Assembly: GCA_016784965.1 (NCBI GenBank) | Contig: JADHTQ010000005.1 | Location: forward strand, 1-64,000 | Reading direction: 5' to 3' | DNA: 64,000 nucleotides | Source: Bacteriovoracaceae bacterium | Lineage (GTDB): Bacteria > Bdellovibrionota > Bacteriovoracia > Bacteriovoracales > Bacteriovoracaceae | Shown here: piece by piece, positions 17,301 to 25,181 of the stretch | Numbering within the stretch: the first letter of the stretch is position 1 | Layout: the number at the start of each line of letters is the position of its first letter | Position numbers and translations under genes: made by a program | The notes under the pieces: generated by a model | What the model saw: only the letters and a program-made list of their open reading frames with translations | The model's database searches: none | What the model was told of the DNA's origin: nothing

Positions 17301-17683
17301 CGACTTTCAAGTATCTTATTGGTTTTTGCGTCCACAATTTCATGTTGAATAGGTTGAAGCGCTCCTTGTGGATTTTTCTTTGCTCGACGCTGACTCCAGT
17401 GGGCACGATATAGGCCTTTAGAAGTTTGAAACTCAACCTCGCAAGCACACTCTCCGCACTGTCTGGACATAATTTCGTTACTATTTTGGGTGATTTTGCC
17501 CAACCTAGTCGTCTGTCCATAAAGGCCCAAAGTTATGGCATCTAAAATAGTAGTTTTGCCGGCTCCAGTAGGGCCTGTAATGGCAAAGATACCGTGTGTT
17601 TGGTAGTCAGGATGACAAAAGTCAATACTCCATTCGCCCTGAAGTGAATTTAAGTTTTTAAATCTCAGGCGTAAAATACGCAC
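14324..17683 (-). CDS. sbcC: Exonuclease subunit SbcC (Rad50-like)
   Basis: ATPase subunit of the SbcCD nuclease, which cleaves hairpins and processes DNA ends. It is 1119 residues long; E. coli SbcC is about 1048. The N-terminal ABC half has Walker A GPTGAGKTTILDAITLGLYG (36-55). A coiled coil follows and folds back at a zinc hook, CPLC (near 553-556). The second coil leads to the C-terminal ATPase half with signature LSGGESFIIGLSLALGLSQ and Walker B SLFLDEGFGTLDEDAMD. The start is GTG at 17683 with AGGAGA upstream. sbcD lies 16 bp upstream; the two form a two-gene operon. Confidence 0.95.
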   Translation of the reverse strand: MRILRLRFKNLNSLQGEWSIDFCHPDYQTHGIFAITGPTGAGKTTILDAITLGLYGQTTRLGKITQNSNEIMSRQCGECACEVEFQTSKGLYRAHWSQRRAKKNPQGALQPIQHEIVDAKTNKILESRRKEVVSKIEQITGVDFERFSRSILLAQGEFAKFLKCPPSERAPILEQITKTTIYSRISSDVFTRKSTVEAKLQQLGQVMQGHKALSPNEVELLKNEQKSSQVEASKLSKKVSDNIELIGKYQKIELLQNRKQEESYMLNAALEEVSTLKNNMQQAQDSLSASVKELQCAQQSMQNEKKVINQVIGLDTKISTKKNQLESLDKEVADLKHKQSTYITSIEEGNKLISKRNIELGSAEQLLLNNKRFSPLVESMDKIEDQLNSYLESSKDLVTQQSIVKNCQDEIKKAKVDEQQVSRQKNIILAQKEELFGQLQKIQTQHMDLLDNRTTASWREELVFLNKRQDLLSELRRKAFDIDKNKADQLALKKNVDSLAAELKNMVLQKGCLQKESVHIETIISNLEEKIVLINQVQDLKAKRKQLEDGRPCPLCGSIEHPYTKGQIPQASNEQATLKQHKCNLKKIETDRLDLNAKVAGLETTKQQLIAQLDQLASNIINNQKSIMNLCQSLEIELDKDNLLPSISAQIDNCNDILQKTNNTILKLDKIEQSAKDLQDQINAILDELTSLQQQFLNVKSNFAAIESKYTHEQSKLEQFKRQHQKLADIAQRTLTPFGYGHICEKEILSVLNSLKQARNDYKSNLANQESILQTLAQLENTKQTNLGILKELTESTNQKQIEQVEQKQLLHGLIADRQSLYGDKDPVHEELKLTQLVQKKSSIRDKFLNQLSVASNEQSNNQKQIHRLMTSIDQNTDQLAKLKKVFETSCDSYSKERIESENDQLGSALCTFQKRIGAIEQMLTDNDKSLKERQTYLTEYNQKRNDYNRWKNLYDLIGSKDGKKFRNFAQGLTFETMITYANCQLEKMSNRYILIKDPNIPLEFQVIDNYQAGEVRSIHNLSGGESFIIGLSLALGLSQMASSNVQIDSLFLDEGFGTLDEDAMDTALNTLACLQQEGKLIGLISHVSSLKDRICVQIKVQARGGGVSKLSGPGVSNF

Positions 17684-17699
17684 TCTTATGCTCTCCTAT

Positions 17700-18926
17700 C
17701 TACTTAGCAAACTCATCTAATTGTTCTATTTCATGTAGCACCAACTGATAAGACTCAATCAATTGAGGTCTCTGATCAGTTGGTATATTTTGGGCCTTCA
17801 AGCATCGATGAAACACTTCCATTGGAGTTAGATCTTCTAAGGCCTCTTGAGTTGAACTTTGGATGGCCTGTTCTAAAGATTTATTATTTTTTACTCTGAG
17901 TATGCTTAGGTCACTACCTTTGGTTATTTCCCTAAGCCGCAATGACAGATCACCAATGATGTGTTCACCATTATACACTATTTCAAGCCATGCATTTGAT
18001 TTGGACTCAACTAGTTTTGTCAGTTGTGCTTGAATTTGCGGCCAGTTTCCTTTGATCGTTTCTAACTTTAAAAAAATGGGTACTGGCACTTCTAAAATCT
18101 CTGTTTTGTCTTTTTCCAGGTCAACAACTACGACCAGCTTTTGTTGATTGGCCTCACCAAAGCTTAGAGGGATTGGTGATCCTGAATACCTTATAGTCTG
18201 ACTGCCAGCAACTGTTTGGGGAACGTGTAAGTGCCCCAATGCCATGTAATCTACTTCGCTTGGAAGTTTATTCTTTGGTATGTGCCCTAAGTTACCAACA
18301 TATAGATCTCTTACCGCACTTTCGCTACCAATGGTGCCACCTGCTGTAAATAAGTGTCCCATTGCTACTATGGGAATATTGCCTCCTAGTTGCAGCTGCC
18401 TCGAAGTGGCGGCCTTACAAACATCTTGGTAGTGCTTTATAATACCCGCTTGTAAGTAGTGATCTTTATCCTCAATGCTCTCTCCGGCAGAAGATAATTT
18501 TATATCGCGATCTCTTAAGTAGGGGGTAGCGCATACTATCAGCTGTGCTTCATTAGATTTATTTCGTAGAGTAATAACTTCGTTTTGTGGATCAGCAGTA
18601 GCACAACCCACTACGTGAATATTTAAGGCCTGTAGAATTTCTTTTGGAGCATTAAGTAGTGTGGGTGAGTCATGGTTACCTGCAATTATGACTATATGTT
18701 GACAACAAGACAACGAAACCCTACAAAGAAATTGGTAGTAAAGTTGTAAAGCGGCGTTACTGGGCGTGGTAGTATCAAAGATATCTCCAGCAATCAGCAG
18801 GGCGTCTGCTTGCTGCTGCTCAATGCATTCGGCTAACCAATTTAAAAAACTTGCAAATTCGCTGGAGCGCTTTTGCCCATACAAGGATTTTCCAAGATGC
18901 CAATCGGAGGTGTGAATTATTCTCAT
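17700..18926 (-). CDS. sbcD: Exonuclease subunit SbcD (Mre11-like)
   Basis: Mn-dependent nuclease subunit of SbcCD. The 408 residues are normal. Phosphoesterase motifs in order: HTSDWHLGKSLYG (5-17), IAGDIFDTTTPS (near 46), IAGNHDSPTLL (near 79), MGHLF and YMALGHLHVPQ (near 235). They give the expected two-metal set of Asp/His/Asn residues. The C-terminal half is the capping domain. The ATG at 18926 starts directly at MRIIHTSDWH. It would be transcribed first, with sbcC behind it. Confidence 0.96.
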   Translation of the reverse strand: MRIIHTSDWHLGKSLYGQKRSSEFASFLNWLAECIEQQQADALLIAGDIFDTTTPSNAALQLYYQFLCRVSLSCCQHIVIIAGNHDSPTLLNAPKEILQALNIHVVGCATADPQNEVITLRNKSNEAQLIVCATPYLRDRDIKLSSAGESIEDKDHYLQAGIIKHYQDVCKAATSRQLQLGGNIPIVAMGHLFTAGGTIGSESAVRDLYVGNLGHIPKNKLPSEVDYMALGHLHVPQTVAGSQTIRYSGSPIPLSFGEANQQKLVVVVDLEKDKTEILEVPVPIFLKLETIKGNWPQIQAQLTKLVESKSNAWLEIVYNGEHIIGDLSLRLREITKGSDLSILRVKNNKSLEQAIQSSTQEALEDLTPMEVFHRCLKAQNIPTDQRPQLIESYQLVLHEIEQLDEFAK

Positions 18927-19009
18927 GTGGCTTGCTATTGTACATTAATGTATGATTGTAGTAAAATTGAATTATAAATTTATCAAAAACTACGCAGGAG
19001 TTTTAAGCA

Positions 19010-19456
19010 ATGTCTAAGCGGTTAGAAGAGTATATTTTTACCACATTTGGTTTCCCGGTCATGTTGCGAGATGTTGAGATAAAAGAGACCGAGAGTGGAG
19101 AGGACTATATAGACATAGATATGAAGGCCTTGGAACATATTGTTATAAAGGTCTTGCTCAAAAGCAAGACTGCTCTTAGTGGCGCGAAGCTTGCATTTTT
19201 GCGCAAGTTTTTGAACATCCCAACAAAAGAATTAGGGACCCAGATGGGCATTGCTACGATTGACTTAAAAAGGTGGGAGAGCTGCACCAGGGAGCCAACT
19301 GGATTAACTACTGTCCAAGAAAATCGACTGAAGTATTTTGTGTTACTGCACCTTCAGGTTATGGAGCAAAAGGAGCTATCCAAACAACTGTTTAGTGAAA
19401 AATACGAACAAATCGACAACAATGCCCCTCTAGAAATTGACGAATATAAATATTGA
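19010..19456 (+). CDS. Small HTH (XRE/MqsA-type) regulator
   Basis: A 148-residue protein with a helix-turn-helix near residues 60-100 (AFLRKFLNIPTKELGTQMGIATIDLKRWES). It is the lambda-repressor-like type in which a tryptophan (RWE) follows the recognition helix, as in MqsA/YgiT C-terminal domains. The N-terminal zinc-binding cysteines of MqsA are missing; the N-terminus is instead an acidic beta segment (VMLRDVEIKETESGEDYIDID). No toxin gene adjoins it, so an antitoxin role is not supported. The ATG follows AGGAGTTTTAAGC. Target genes are unknown; it is divergent from sbcD, 83 bp away. Confidence 0.72.
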   Translation: MSKRLEEYIFTTFGFPVMLRDVEIKETESGEDYIDIDMKALEHIVIKVLLKSKTALSGAKLAFLRKFLNIPTKELGTQMGIATIDLKRWESCTREPTGLTTVQENRLKYFVLLHLQVMEQKELSKQLFSEKYEQIDNNAPLEIDEYKY

Positions 19457-19474
19457 CTTGTGCTTGCACAACTA

Positions 19475-20170
19475 TTAGTTAACTAGCTCAAGCAGGCGGA
19501 CATAGATTTGCTCACTTAAAGGAGCGTCAAACTTTACCCCCAATAAGTTATTAGTTCCCAGATTATTAATATGAGCGTTGTCGGTCTGATGCAAAACAAC
19601 AAGATTGACTGGTTTATTATAGGTCATTTCATTAGTTCCAACCCACAAGACCTTTTCCTCACCACTTAATTTGGGGCACAGTTTATTTTTATCAACTAGT
19701 GCCATACCCCCTCGAGAGATGTTCATTAGCATTAACTTAAATGGAGGTGCTGATTTTTCTTCTTCTTTTTCAATTTGTACAGTTATGGCGATTTTTTTCT
19801 TAAGAGCATCGATTCTTTGTTGATCGCGGTTTTCGAGCAGCTTAACCGAATTGCCTTTGGGGTAGGCCACTTTTATAGAATACGCTTGAAAACTTATTTC
19901 AATAATTGAGGTTTTAATAAAAAAGCCGATATCATCGCAGTATAAAAAAATTGGTTCATTTGGATCAAAGTCAAGCTCAAGACCAGCTTCAACAGGAGCC
20001 AGCGTTATATCTTTGGACATCATGGCAAACGACTTTATCATGACGCCTTTAATGTTATTGCCTTGCCATATAGTTAATAGACTTTTTTGAGTCTGGGCCT
20101 TATTCAAGTGTGACCTAACTTCATCATGACAATTTGAGGCCTTTCGGAATTTGTTGTTTTTTTCTTCCAT
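19475..20170 (-). CDS. PilZ-domain protein
   Basis: A 231-residue soluble protein that probably binds cyclic di-GMP. The C-terminal PilZ domain (about 115-231) shows the RDQQRIDALKKKI region, which could supply the RxxxR arginines, and the NISRGGMALV strand, which is the NxSxxG motif. The first about 110 residues look like a YcgR-N/PilZN-type beta domain. The RxxxR element is irregular (RDQQR), so binding strength is uncertain. It is a single gene, convergent with the small HTH gene. Confidence 0.75.
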   Translation of the reverse strand: MEEKNNKFRKASNCHDEVRSHLNKAQTQKSLLTIWQGNNIKGVMIKSFAMMSKDITLAPVEAGLELDFDPNEPIFLYCDDIGFFIKTSIIEISFQAYSIKVAYPKGNSVKLLENRDQQRIDALKKKIAITVQIEKEEEKSAPPFKLMLMNISRGGMALVDKNKLCPKLSGEEKVLWVGTNEMTYNKPVNLVVLHQTDNAHINNLGTNNLLGVKFDAPLSEQIYVRLLELVN

Positions 20171-20366
20171 AGATTTCCTCTACAACTGTAAATATCTAAA
20201 ATATATAAAATATTGTACTTCATCATATCTTTCAGATCAAGACTATCACTCAAGGCCCAAATCATAGGTAAAGCCGGTGCCCTATAAAAATTTCAATAGC
20301 CATTTAATGCGTTGCAATACTGAGTTCTTATGGCATAATGATGCCTTTCATAAATTGGATGGGTTG

Positions 20367-22106
20367 ATGAGAGTAATATTAATTTTTACCATAGCGATCT
20401 TTTCGTTTGGCATTTATGCAGAAATCTTAGAGTATCACCAATCAGCATGGCCTGCGGGCAAGAAGTTTGTCCGTGGTGTTGGTATTTTGCAAGAGCAAGT
20501 GGATGGAAGCCGTTACCTCACGACAGAAAATGTAAATATCAGTACTCCTAAATATAAAACTTTTAAACTATTAGTTCAACAAGAGCTCTTTGAGAGGCAA
20601 AGCACTGTTTTGCCCAAGTATCCTCATACTGTTTGTACGGCCACAATGCTCAAGTGTAGAAACAAATGTCAATTTGTAACTAATGCTCACTGTATTGATC
20701 AGAGCAACAAGGTAGCCAGTATTGAATTTACATATGCTGGCCAGACACGCTTGATTCCTGTTGTTATTAAGAGAGTTAATCCAAATAAAGAATTAGCAGA
20801 AGTAGCAATGGTGCCTGAGTATGAGTTTTTAGAAGGGGCCTTGTGTACTTTTATTAATAAAGTTAAGCTCACAAGTATCTATGAGATAATCAACGCAAAA
20901 ACAAAGAGAATAAATGCTGCTTACTCGCGTTTGGGCTACAGCGGACAAGTAAACGACAAAAAAGCAACACCAGGATATCCATTTAACCCTGTCAGTTCAG
21001 TCAAATTGGTACCCACGGGTCTTCGGGGAATAAAAGAGTTTTTAGAAATTAAGTATATTCCAGGAGTCAGAAAGGGAAATAGTGGTGGCACAGTTGTCGA
21101 TGCCCAGTTAAATCCCCTAGGTATCATTACAAGATGTATACCTCATCAGGAGACTCCCTATCTAATTCCCATTGGTGACGTGTGCTACTTTTTAAATCAC
21201 GATGTGGAAAGACCTTATAGTGAATATCCAAAAAACACAAAATTTGACTCAGGACTTTATTCATTTAAACAGGAAACAATTCTTACAGGTGACAGTGACT
21301 TGACACTTCCTGGAGACAGTGATTTGACACTTCCTGGAGATAGTGATTTGACACTTCCTGGAGATAGACAAAGTCAAAAGTTGGAGGATCCCCTTTTTTC
21401 TTTTAGAGCAACTCATGCCGAAGTTTTAAGTGGACCAAATTCAAGATCACTCATTGCTGTATCTTGCGATAAAGGTAAAACGTTAAAAAATATTGAAGAT
21501 CACAGTGATTTGCAAAGTAAGCTTAGATGCGGTCTATTTAACAAAGCACTTATGTACTATCGCGATGCTAGTGGATATCCTGATAGAGAACAAGCGCAGT
21601 CAATTCTTAAACACTTTCAAGGTTATTATATATTAAAAAAGAAAATGCCGCTAAATCGGAAGGGATACTTTTTGTATCAAGGGGGCAATATCCATATGGA
21701 GACCTCTCATCAAATCCATAATTTGATCCATATTACCAAAAAGCACCTCTCACTATGGATCAACATTGATGTTGATGATAACTATTTTGCCATGGGCACC
21801 CAGAAAACAACGATGTTAAACTTTTTGATGCAACCAGCTCAAAGCGGTGATTGGAAAACAATTTCTTTAATCCCTAGCGATAGCACCACCGACGATGAAG
21901 TTGGAAATAATCCACTGATCTGCCACAATAAAAGCCTATTAAAGCTCATTTGTAACAATGATGTAGCTTCATTTAGCATCTCTTTATCTGATACCAAAAA
22001 CAATGATTTAAAATTTAGATTTAGTAAAATAACAAAAAAATCAAACACACACTCCGAGATAACTCATATACATGGGGATCTGTGGAGATATAACCGGAAG
22101 AAGTAA
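20367..22106 (+). CDS. Secreted trypsin-like serine protease homologue
   Basis: From the ATG at 20367 the protein has 579 residues with a signal peptide (MRVILIFTIAIFSFGIYA); an upstream in-frame start at 20277 would bury it. The S1/trypsin fold domain spans about 60-290: VTNAHCID carries the catalytic His, GNSGGTVVD the nucleophile Ser. The Asp position falls in NKELAEVAMV, where Glu appears instead of the usual Asp (DLALL type), so activity needs testing. A linker holds three copies of GDSDLTLP (308-331), followed by a C-terminal domain of about 240 residues that I do not recognise. The 3' end abuts the TPR/winged-helix gene. Confidence 0.8.
   Translation: MRVILIFTIAIFSFGIYAEILEYHQSAWPAGKKFVRGVGILQEQVDGSRYLTTENVNISTPKYKTFKLLVQQELFERQSTVLPKYPHTVCTATMLKCRNKCQFVTNAHCIDQSNKVASIEFTYAGQTRLIPVVIKRVNPNKELAEVAMVPEYEFLEGALCTFINKVKLTSIYEIINAKTKRINAAYSRLGYSGQVNDKKATPGYPFNPVSSVKLVPTGLRGIKEFLEIKYIPGVRKGNSGGTVVDAQLNPLGIITRCIPHQETPYLIPIGDVCYFLNHDVERPYSEYPKNTKFDSGLYSFKQETILTGDSDLTLPGDSDLTLPGDSDLTLPGDRQSQKLEDPLFSFRATHAEVLSGPNSRSLIAVSCDKGKTLKNIEDHSDLQSKLRCGLFNKALMYYRDASGYPDREQAQSILKHFQGYYILKKKMPLNRKGYFLYQGGNIHMETSHQIHNLIHITKKHLSLWINIDVDDNYFAMGTQKTTMLNFLMQPAQSGDWKTISLIPSDSTTDDEVGNNPLICHNKSLLKLICNNDVASFSISLSDTKNNDLKFRFSKITKKSNTHSEITHIHGDLWRYNRKK
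21288..21359 (+). repeat. Three tandem 24-bp repeats encoding GDSDLTLP
   Basis: Three consecutive 24-bp units at 21288-21311, 21312-21335 and 21336-21359, with only a few differences, each encoding GDSDLTLP. They form the acidic linker between the protease domain and the C-terminal domain. The unit is a multiple of three, so copy-number change would keep the frame. Confidence 0.95.
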
Positions 22107-22107
22107 A

Positions 22108-23349
22108 ATGGCAGCTCCACACCACAAGTTTCAGCAGGCAAGTTTAAGACATAAGTATAAAACTTACAATTTGGCAGTGACTTCATATTTTGAAGATAAT
22201 TTAAAAGCGTTTCATCGCCTTAAAAACTCAAAAGATCTTTCGTATGCAGAGAAGACCTTGTTAGAGGTGCGTCTACTGTTGCAAAAACAGGCCTGGACTA
22301 AGTCGCTAGAGCTTTTAACTAGTCATAGAAGTATTCAGTGTAGCTTTTTAAAAGGTGAGTATTACCTGCTTTTAGGGTTTGTTTATCGATCACTTGCTCA
22401 GTGGCAAAAATGTATTATTGCCACTCAAAGTGCAAACATCAATTTTGTAGTGGCCAATGATAAAAAGGGACAATTTCTATCAAACTTCAACCTCTCTGCA
22501 GCTTTAAATAGAGTGGGCATGTTAGAAGTGTCAAATTATCATCTTGAACATGCCAAGAATTTTGCTGAAGCAGCTGATGAGAAAGTGTTGGTATACAGAG
22601 CATATGCTTGTAAACAATGCAAGGAAGAAGATTACATTGGGGCATGTTCATCAATCGAGTCAGCCCTAGCGTTAAAAGAGCATTTAAAGGTCTCCGAGCA
22701 GTTAGTTCTTGACACTATTGCCTGTGATATTTTCTTTCGAGCAAAAAAAATTGAAAAAGCTACCCAAATACTCAAAGTGTTAAAGGCCAGTGGCAATAAC
22801 CCAGCACAAAGTCGGGCACTATTTGATTGGCATTTACTAAAAGTATACAATGATGATATTTTACTTGATAAGCCCCCACAACGTATAGAGGACAATGAAG
22901 AGTATGTTTTAAAGTGGGGTATTATTAGTTCACTACAAAATAAAAACCTCGAGAGGGCGAAGAAAATTTGGGATAAGCTTTCAAAAAAAATACCAGAAAT
23001 TTATAAAAATGATCTGACTGCTGTGAACAGCTCAGATAATAGATCCCTTTTTTTCAAGTGTGTACAAAAATTAAATAAGGCCATCCAAAATGAAATAAAA
23101 CTAAAAAAGACAATGGATGATCTAAATTTAAGACCTGGTTCTAAGCTTTATATCCTCTATAATATCCTTAAAAATACAACAAAACCTTTGCGCAAAGAAG
23201 ATCTAATAGAAGATATTTGGGGAGGGCAATACGACCCACAATTTAATAGTCGTTTTTACAAACTGATTGAGAGGTTAAAAAAATTGACCAAAGGCCGCAT
23301 TGTTAATCAAGATTCATCCTATATGCTTAAAAGTATGAAGGGATTATGA
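22108..23349 (+). CDS. TPR protein with C-terminal winged helix
   Basis: A 413-residue cytoplasmic protein. Residues about 20-300 are alpha-helical TPR-like repeats (LLEVRLLLQKQAWTKSLELL; YYLLGFVYRSLAQWQKCIIA; ACSSIESALALKEHLKVSEQ). The last about 70 residues (LYILYNILKNTTKPLRKEDLIEDIWGGQYDP...RFYKLIERLKKL...SYMLKS) look like a winged-helix DNA-binding domain of the Trans_reg_C type. I chose the ATG at 22108 because GGAAGAAG precedes it; it lies 1 bp past the protease stop, so the pair is likely co-transcribed and coupled. The overall layout resembles TPR-sensor regulators. It overlaps mtnA by 6 bp at the 3' end. Confidence 0.78.
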   Translation: MAAPHHKFQQASLRHKYKTYNLAVTSYFEDNLKAFHRLKNSKDLSYAEKTLLEVRLLLQKQAWTKSLELLTSHRSIQCSFLKGEYYLLLGFVYRSLAQWQKCIIATQSANINFVVANDKKGQFLSNFNLSAALNRVGMLEVSNYHLEHAKNFAEAADEKVLVYRAYACKQCKEEDYIGACSSIESALALKEHLKVSEQLVLDTIACDIFFRAKKIEKATQILKVLKASGNNPAQSRALFDWHLLKVYNDDILLDKPPQRIEDNEEYVLKWGIISSLQNKNLERAKKIWDKLSKKIPEIYKNDLTAVNSSDNRSLFFKCVQKLNKAIQNEIKLKKTMDDLNLRPGSKLYILYNILKNTTKPLRKEDLIEDIWGGQYDPQFNSRFYKLIERLKKLTKGRIVNQDSSYMLKSMKGL

Positions 23350-24366
23350 ACGTATTGGATTTTTATCACTTATGTCATATTGAACACCTGAATCAAATAT
23401 CCACCCCGAAACGAGTTGGTGTGGGGTAACATCAAATGCCGGATTAAACACTGGCACTTTATGGGGTGCCCAAGTTACATCACCAAAGGTGCCAGATACT
23501 CCTTTAACCTCTTGGGGGCAACGCTGCTCAATTGGGATATCTCTTCCCGTTTTACAGGCAAAATCGACGGTGGTGTAGGGGGCAACCACAAAAAGAGGAA
23601 TTTTGTGAAATGAGGCATTGATTGCCACACTATAGGTACCAATTTTATTGGCAAAATCTCCGTTTGTTGCAACTCTATCAGCTCCTACAAATATCTTTTG
23701 AATCTTACCTTGTTGCATCAGATGGGCCGCCATATTATCACAGATTAAGGTGTGGGGTACACCTTCTTTGGCAAGCTCCCAAGTAGTGAGTCGTCCTCCT
23801 TGGAGTAAAGGTCTTGTTTCATCTACGTAAACATGAATATCTTTTGCCACATGGTGTGCTTTTATTATAACTCCGAGGGCCGTTCCAATACCAGCAGTTG
23901 CAAGTCCTCCACTATTACAATGAGTCAAGACTCCATCTCCAGAGTTGATTAATTCAGCACCAAGCAAGGCCATTTTTTCACAAAGCTGTACATCTTCAAA
24001 AAATATGTTGAAGGCCTCCTCAATGAGCTTGTCTTGGCCATACATAGAATCTTTAAAAACTTTTAACAAACGATCTAGGCAGATCTCTAAGTTAACAGCG
24101 GTGGGGCGTGCTTTTTTTAACATTTCGGCCTTATTAATAATATCAACTTTATCGACCTTATTGTTTAAAGCATACGAAGCGATGGCCAGTGAGGCTGAAA
24201 CCCCAATGAGTGGGGCGCCACGAACTTTTAGGGCCTTTATGATTTCACTCATATGCTCAGGTGATAGACATTTGATCCAAACCTGTTTGTGGGGCAGAAG
24301 CTGTTGGTCTAAAATTTCAAGGTTATTATTTACAAACCTTAAACCTGTGGAGATTAATTCTTGCAT
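23344..24366 (-). CDS. mtnA: S-methyl-5-thioribose-1-phosphate isomerase
   Basis: Converts 5-methylthioribose-1-phosphate to 5-methylthioribulose-1-phosphate in methionine salvage. It may also act on 5-deoxyribose-1-phosphate. The 340 residues are normal. Family marks: KVRGAPLIGVSA (48-59), RPTAVNL, LTHCNSGGLATAGIGTALG with the catalytic Cys, VDETRPLLQGGRLTTWEL, and the catalytic Asp in FVGADRVATNGDFANKIGTYSVA. It is distinguished from eIF2B-type regulators by these conserved blocks. It lies 1 bp after mtnB, so the two form an operon. Confidence 0.96.
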   Translation of the reverse strand: MQELISTGLRFVNNNLEILDQQLLPHKQVWIKCLSPEHMSEIIKALKVRGAPLIGVSASLAIASYALNNKVDKVDIINKAEMLKKARPTAVNLEICLDRLLKVFKDSMYGQDKLIEEAFNIFFEDVQLCEKMALLGAELINSGDGVLTHCNSGGLATAGIGTALGVIIKAHHVAKDIHVYVDETRPLLQGGRLTTWELAKEGVPHTLICDNMAAHLMQQGKIQKIFVGADRVATNGDFANKIGTYSVAINASFHKIPLFVVAPYTTVDFACKTGRDIPIEQRCPQEVKGVSGTFGDVTWAPHKVPVFNPAFDVTPHQLVSGWIFDSGVQYDISDKNPIRS

Positions 24367-24367
24367 A

Positions 24368-25000
24368 CTACTTGCTCTCTTTTAAACTTGAAGCAATAGT
24401 TAAAATTAAGGCCGCGTGCTCAATGCGCTCCATTGCATTGACTGCACTATCAATACAACTGCCCCAAGTAACTGCACCGTGGTGTGCTAGTATGATTGCT
24501 CTATTTTGGGGAAGAAATGGGATGAGGTTTTGACCCATCTGCTTTGTTGCTGGAGTTGCAAAAGGTGCTATGGGTATGTTGCCAACGTCCAATAATACTT
24601 CTGGTAGAGTTTTTACTAGCTGTTCCCACTGCGAGGGCCTTGTCATACTCCAGGCCATTGCGTGGGGTGGATGAGCATGCACAACACACAAGGCATCTGC
24701 ACAATTTTTATAAACTTCAAGGTGCATTAATTTTTCACTAGATGGATTACCTTGGAGAGTATTGCCTTGTTGGTCAATGATCGCAAATTGGGACGGTTCC
24801 AAGTAAGCTTTAGACACTCCTGCTGGGGTAATTAAAATTTGCTCATTGGAGAGCTTGAAGCTCATGTTGCCGTCAGTTGATGCCAACATATTTTTTTGAT
24901 ATAAACGCTTACAAGCTTCTATAATCTTTGTTTGAATTTGTTTTGCTTCCACGTGTTTTACACTTTTTTTGAAGTTTATAATCGATTCATCTTGCTGCAA
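24368..25000 (-). CDS. mtnB: Class II aldolase-family MtnB (methylthioribulose-1-phosphate dehydratase)
   Basis: Zinc-dependent class II aldolase/adducin-fold enzyme of 210 residues. The metal-ligand pair HAHPPHA (near 101) and the later His in ILAHHGAVTWG are visible, with the acid PSSEKLMHLEVYK. Next to mtnA the most likely job is dehydration of methylthioribulose-1-phosphate. The other methionine-salvage genes (mtnC, mtnD, mtnE, mtnK) are not here, so it could instead be an aldolase of the DHAP shunt. The only upstream start is TTG at 25000, without a clear ribosome site; a GTG 16 codons later is an alternative. Confidence 0.82.
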   Translation of the reverse strand: MQQDESIINFKKSVKHVEAKQIQTKIIEACKRLYQKNMLASTDGNMSFKLSNEQILITPAGVSKAYLEPSQFAIIDQQGNTLQGNPSSEKLMHLEVYKNCADALCVVHAHPPHAMAWSMTRPSQWEQLVKTLPEVLLDVGNIPIAPFATPATKQMGQNLIPFLPQNRAIILAHHGAVTWGSCIDSAVNAMERIEHAALILTIASSLKESK

Positions 25001-25181
25001 TTTTTATGTTATGGCAAATTTTAGAAGTATGAAGTTTCAATGAGTTACATGTGAAGCAGCAACCGTCCCGGGATTTATGGCATGTAAATTATTCATACAT
25101 TCGGTGTTTTTTGCCTTAACGAAGAATTTTCGTGTACCATGTGACGCATAGCATGATAACGTTTTAATATCAGGAAGAAAT
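25001..25181. promoter_or_regulatory. Divergent intergenic region, mtnB / metalloprotease
   Basis: 181 bp separating two divergent genes, so it should hold both promoters. I see an imperfect palindrome near CGAAGAATTTTCG (about 25121) and inverted ACATG/CATGT elements near 25049 and 25079 as possible operator sites. I could not match a riboswitch class, and no convincing -35/-10 pair stands out. Confidence 0.3.

Noticed and set aside
19458-19471. TTGTGC-TT-GCACAA as a terminator between convergent genes
   Set aside because: The loop would be only two bases and no T-run follows, so termination is unlikely.
21288-21359. Short direct repeats considered as a CRISPR array
   Set aside because: The 24-bp units are directly adjacent without spacers and lie in frame inside a protein gene.
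25001-25181. SAM- or SAH-type riboswitch in front of mtnB
   Set aside because: No conserved core of a known class could be matched by eye; only loose palindromes were seen.
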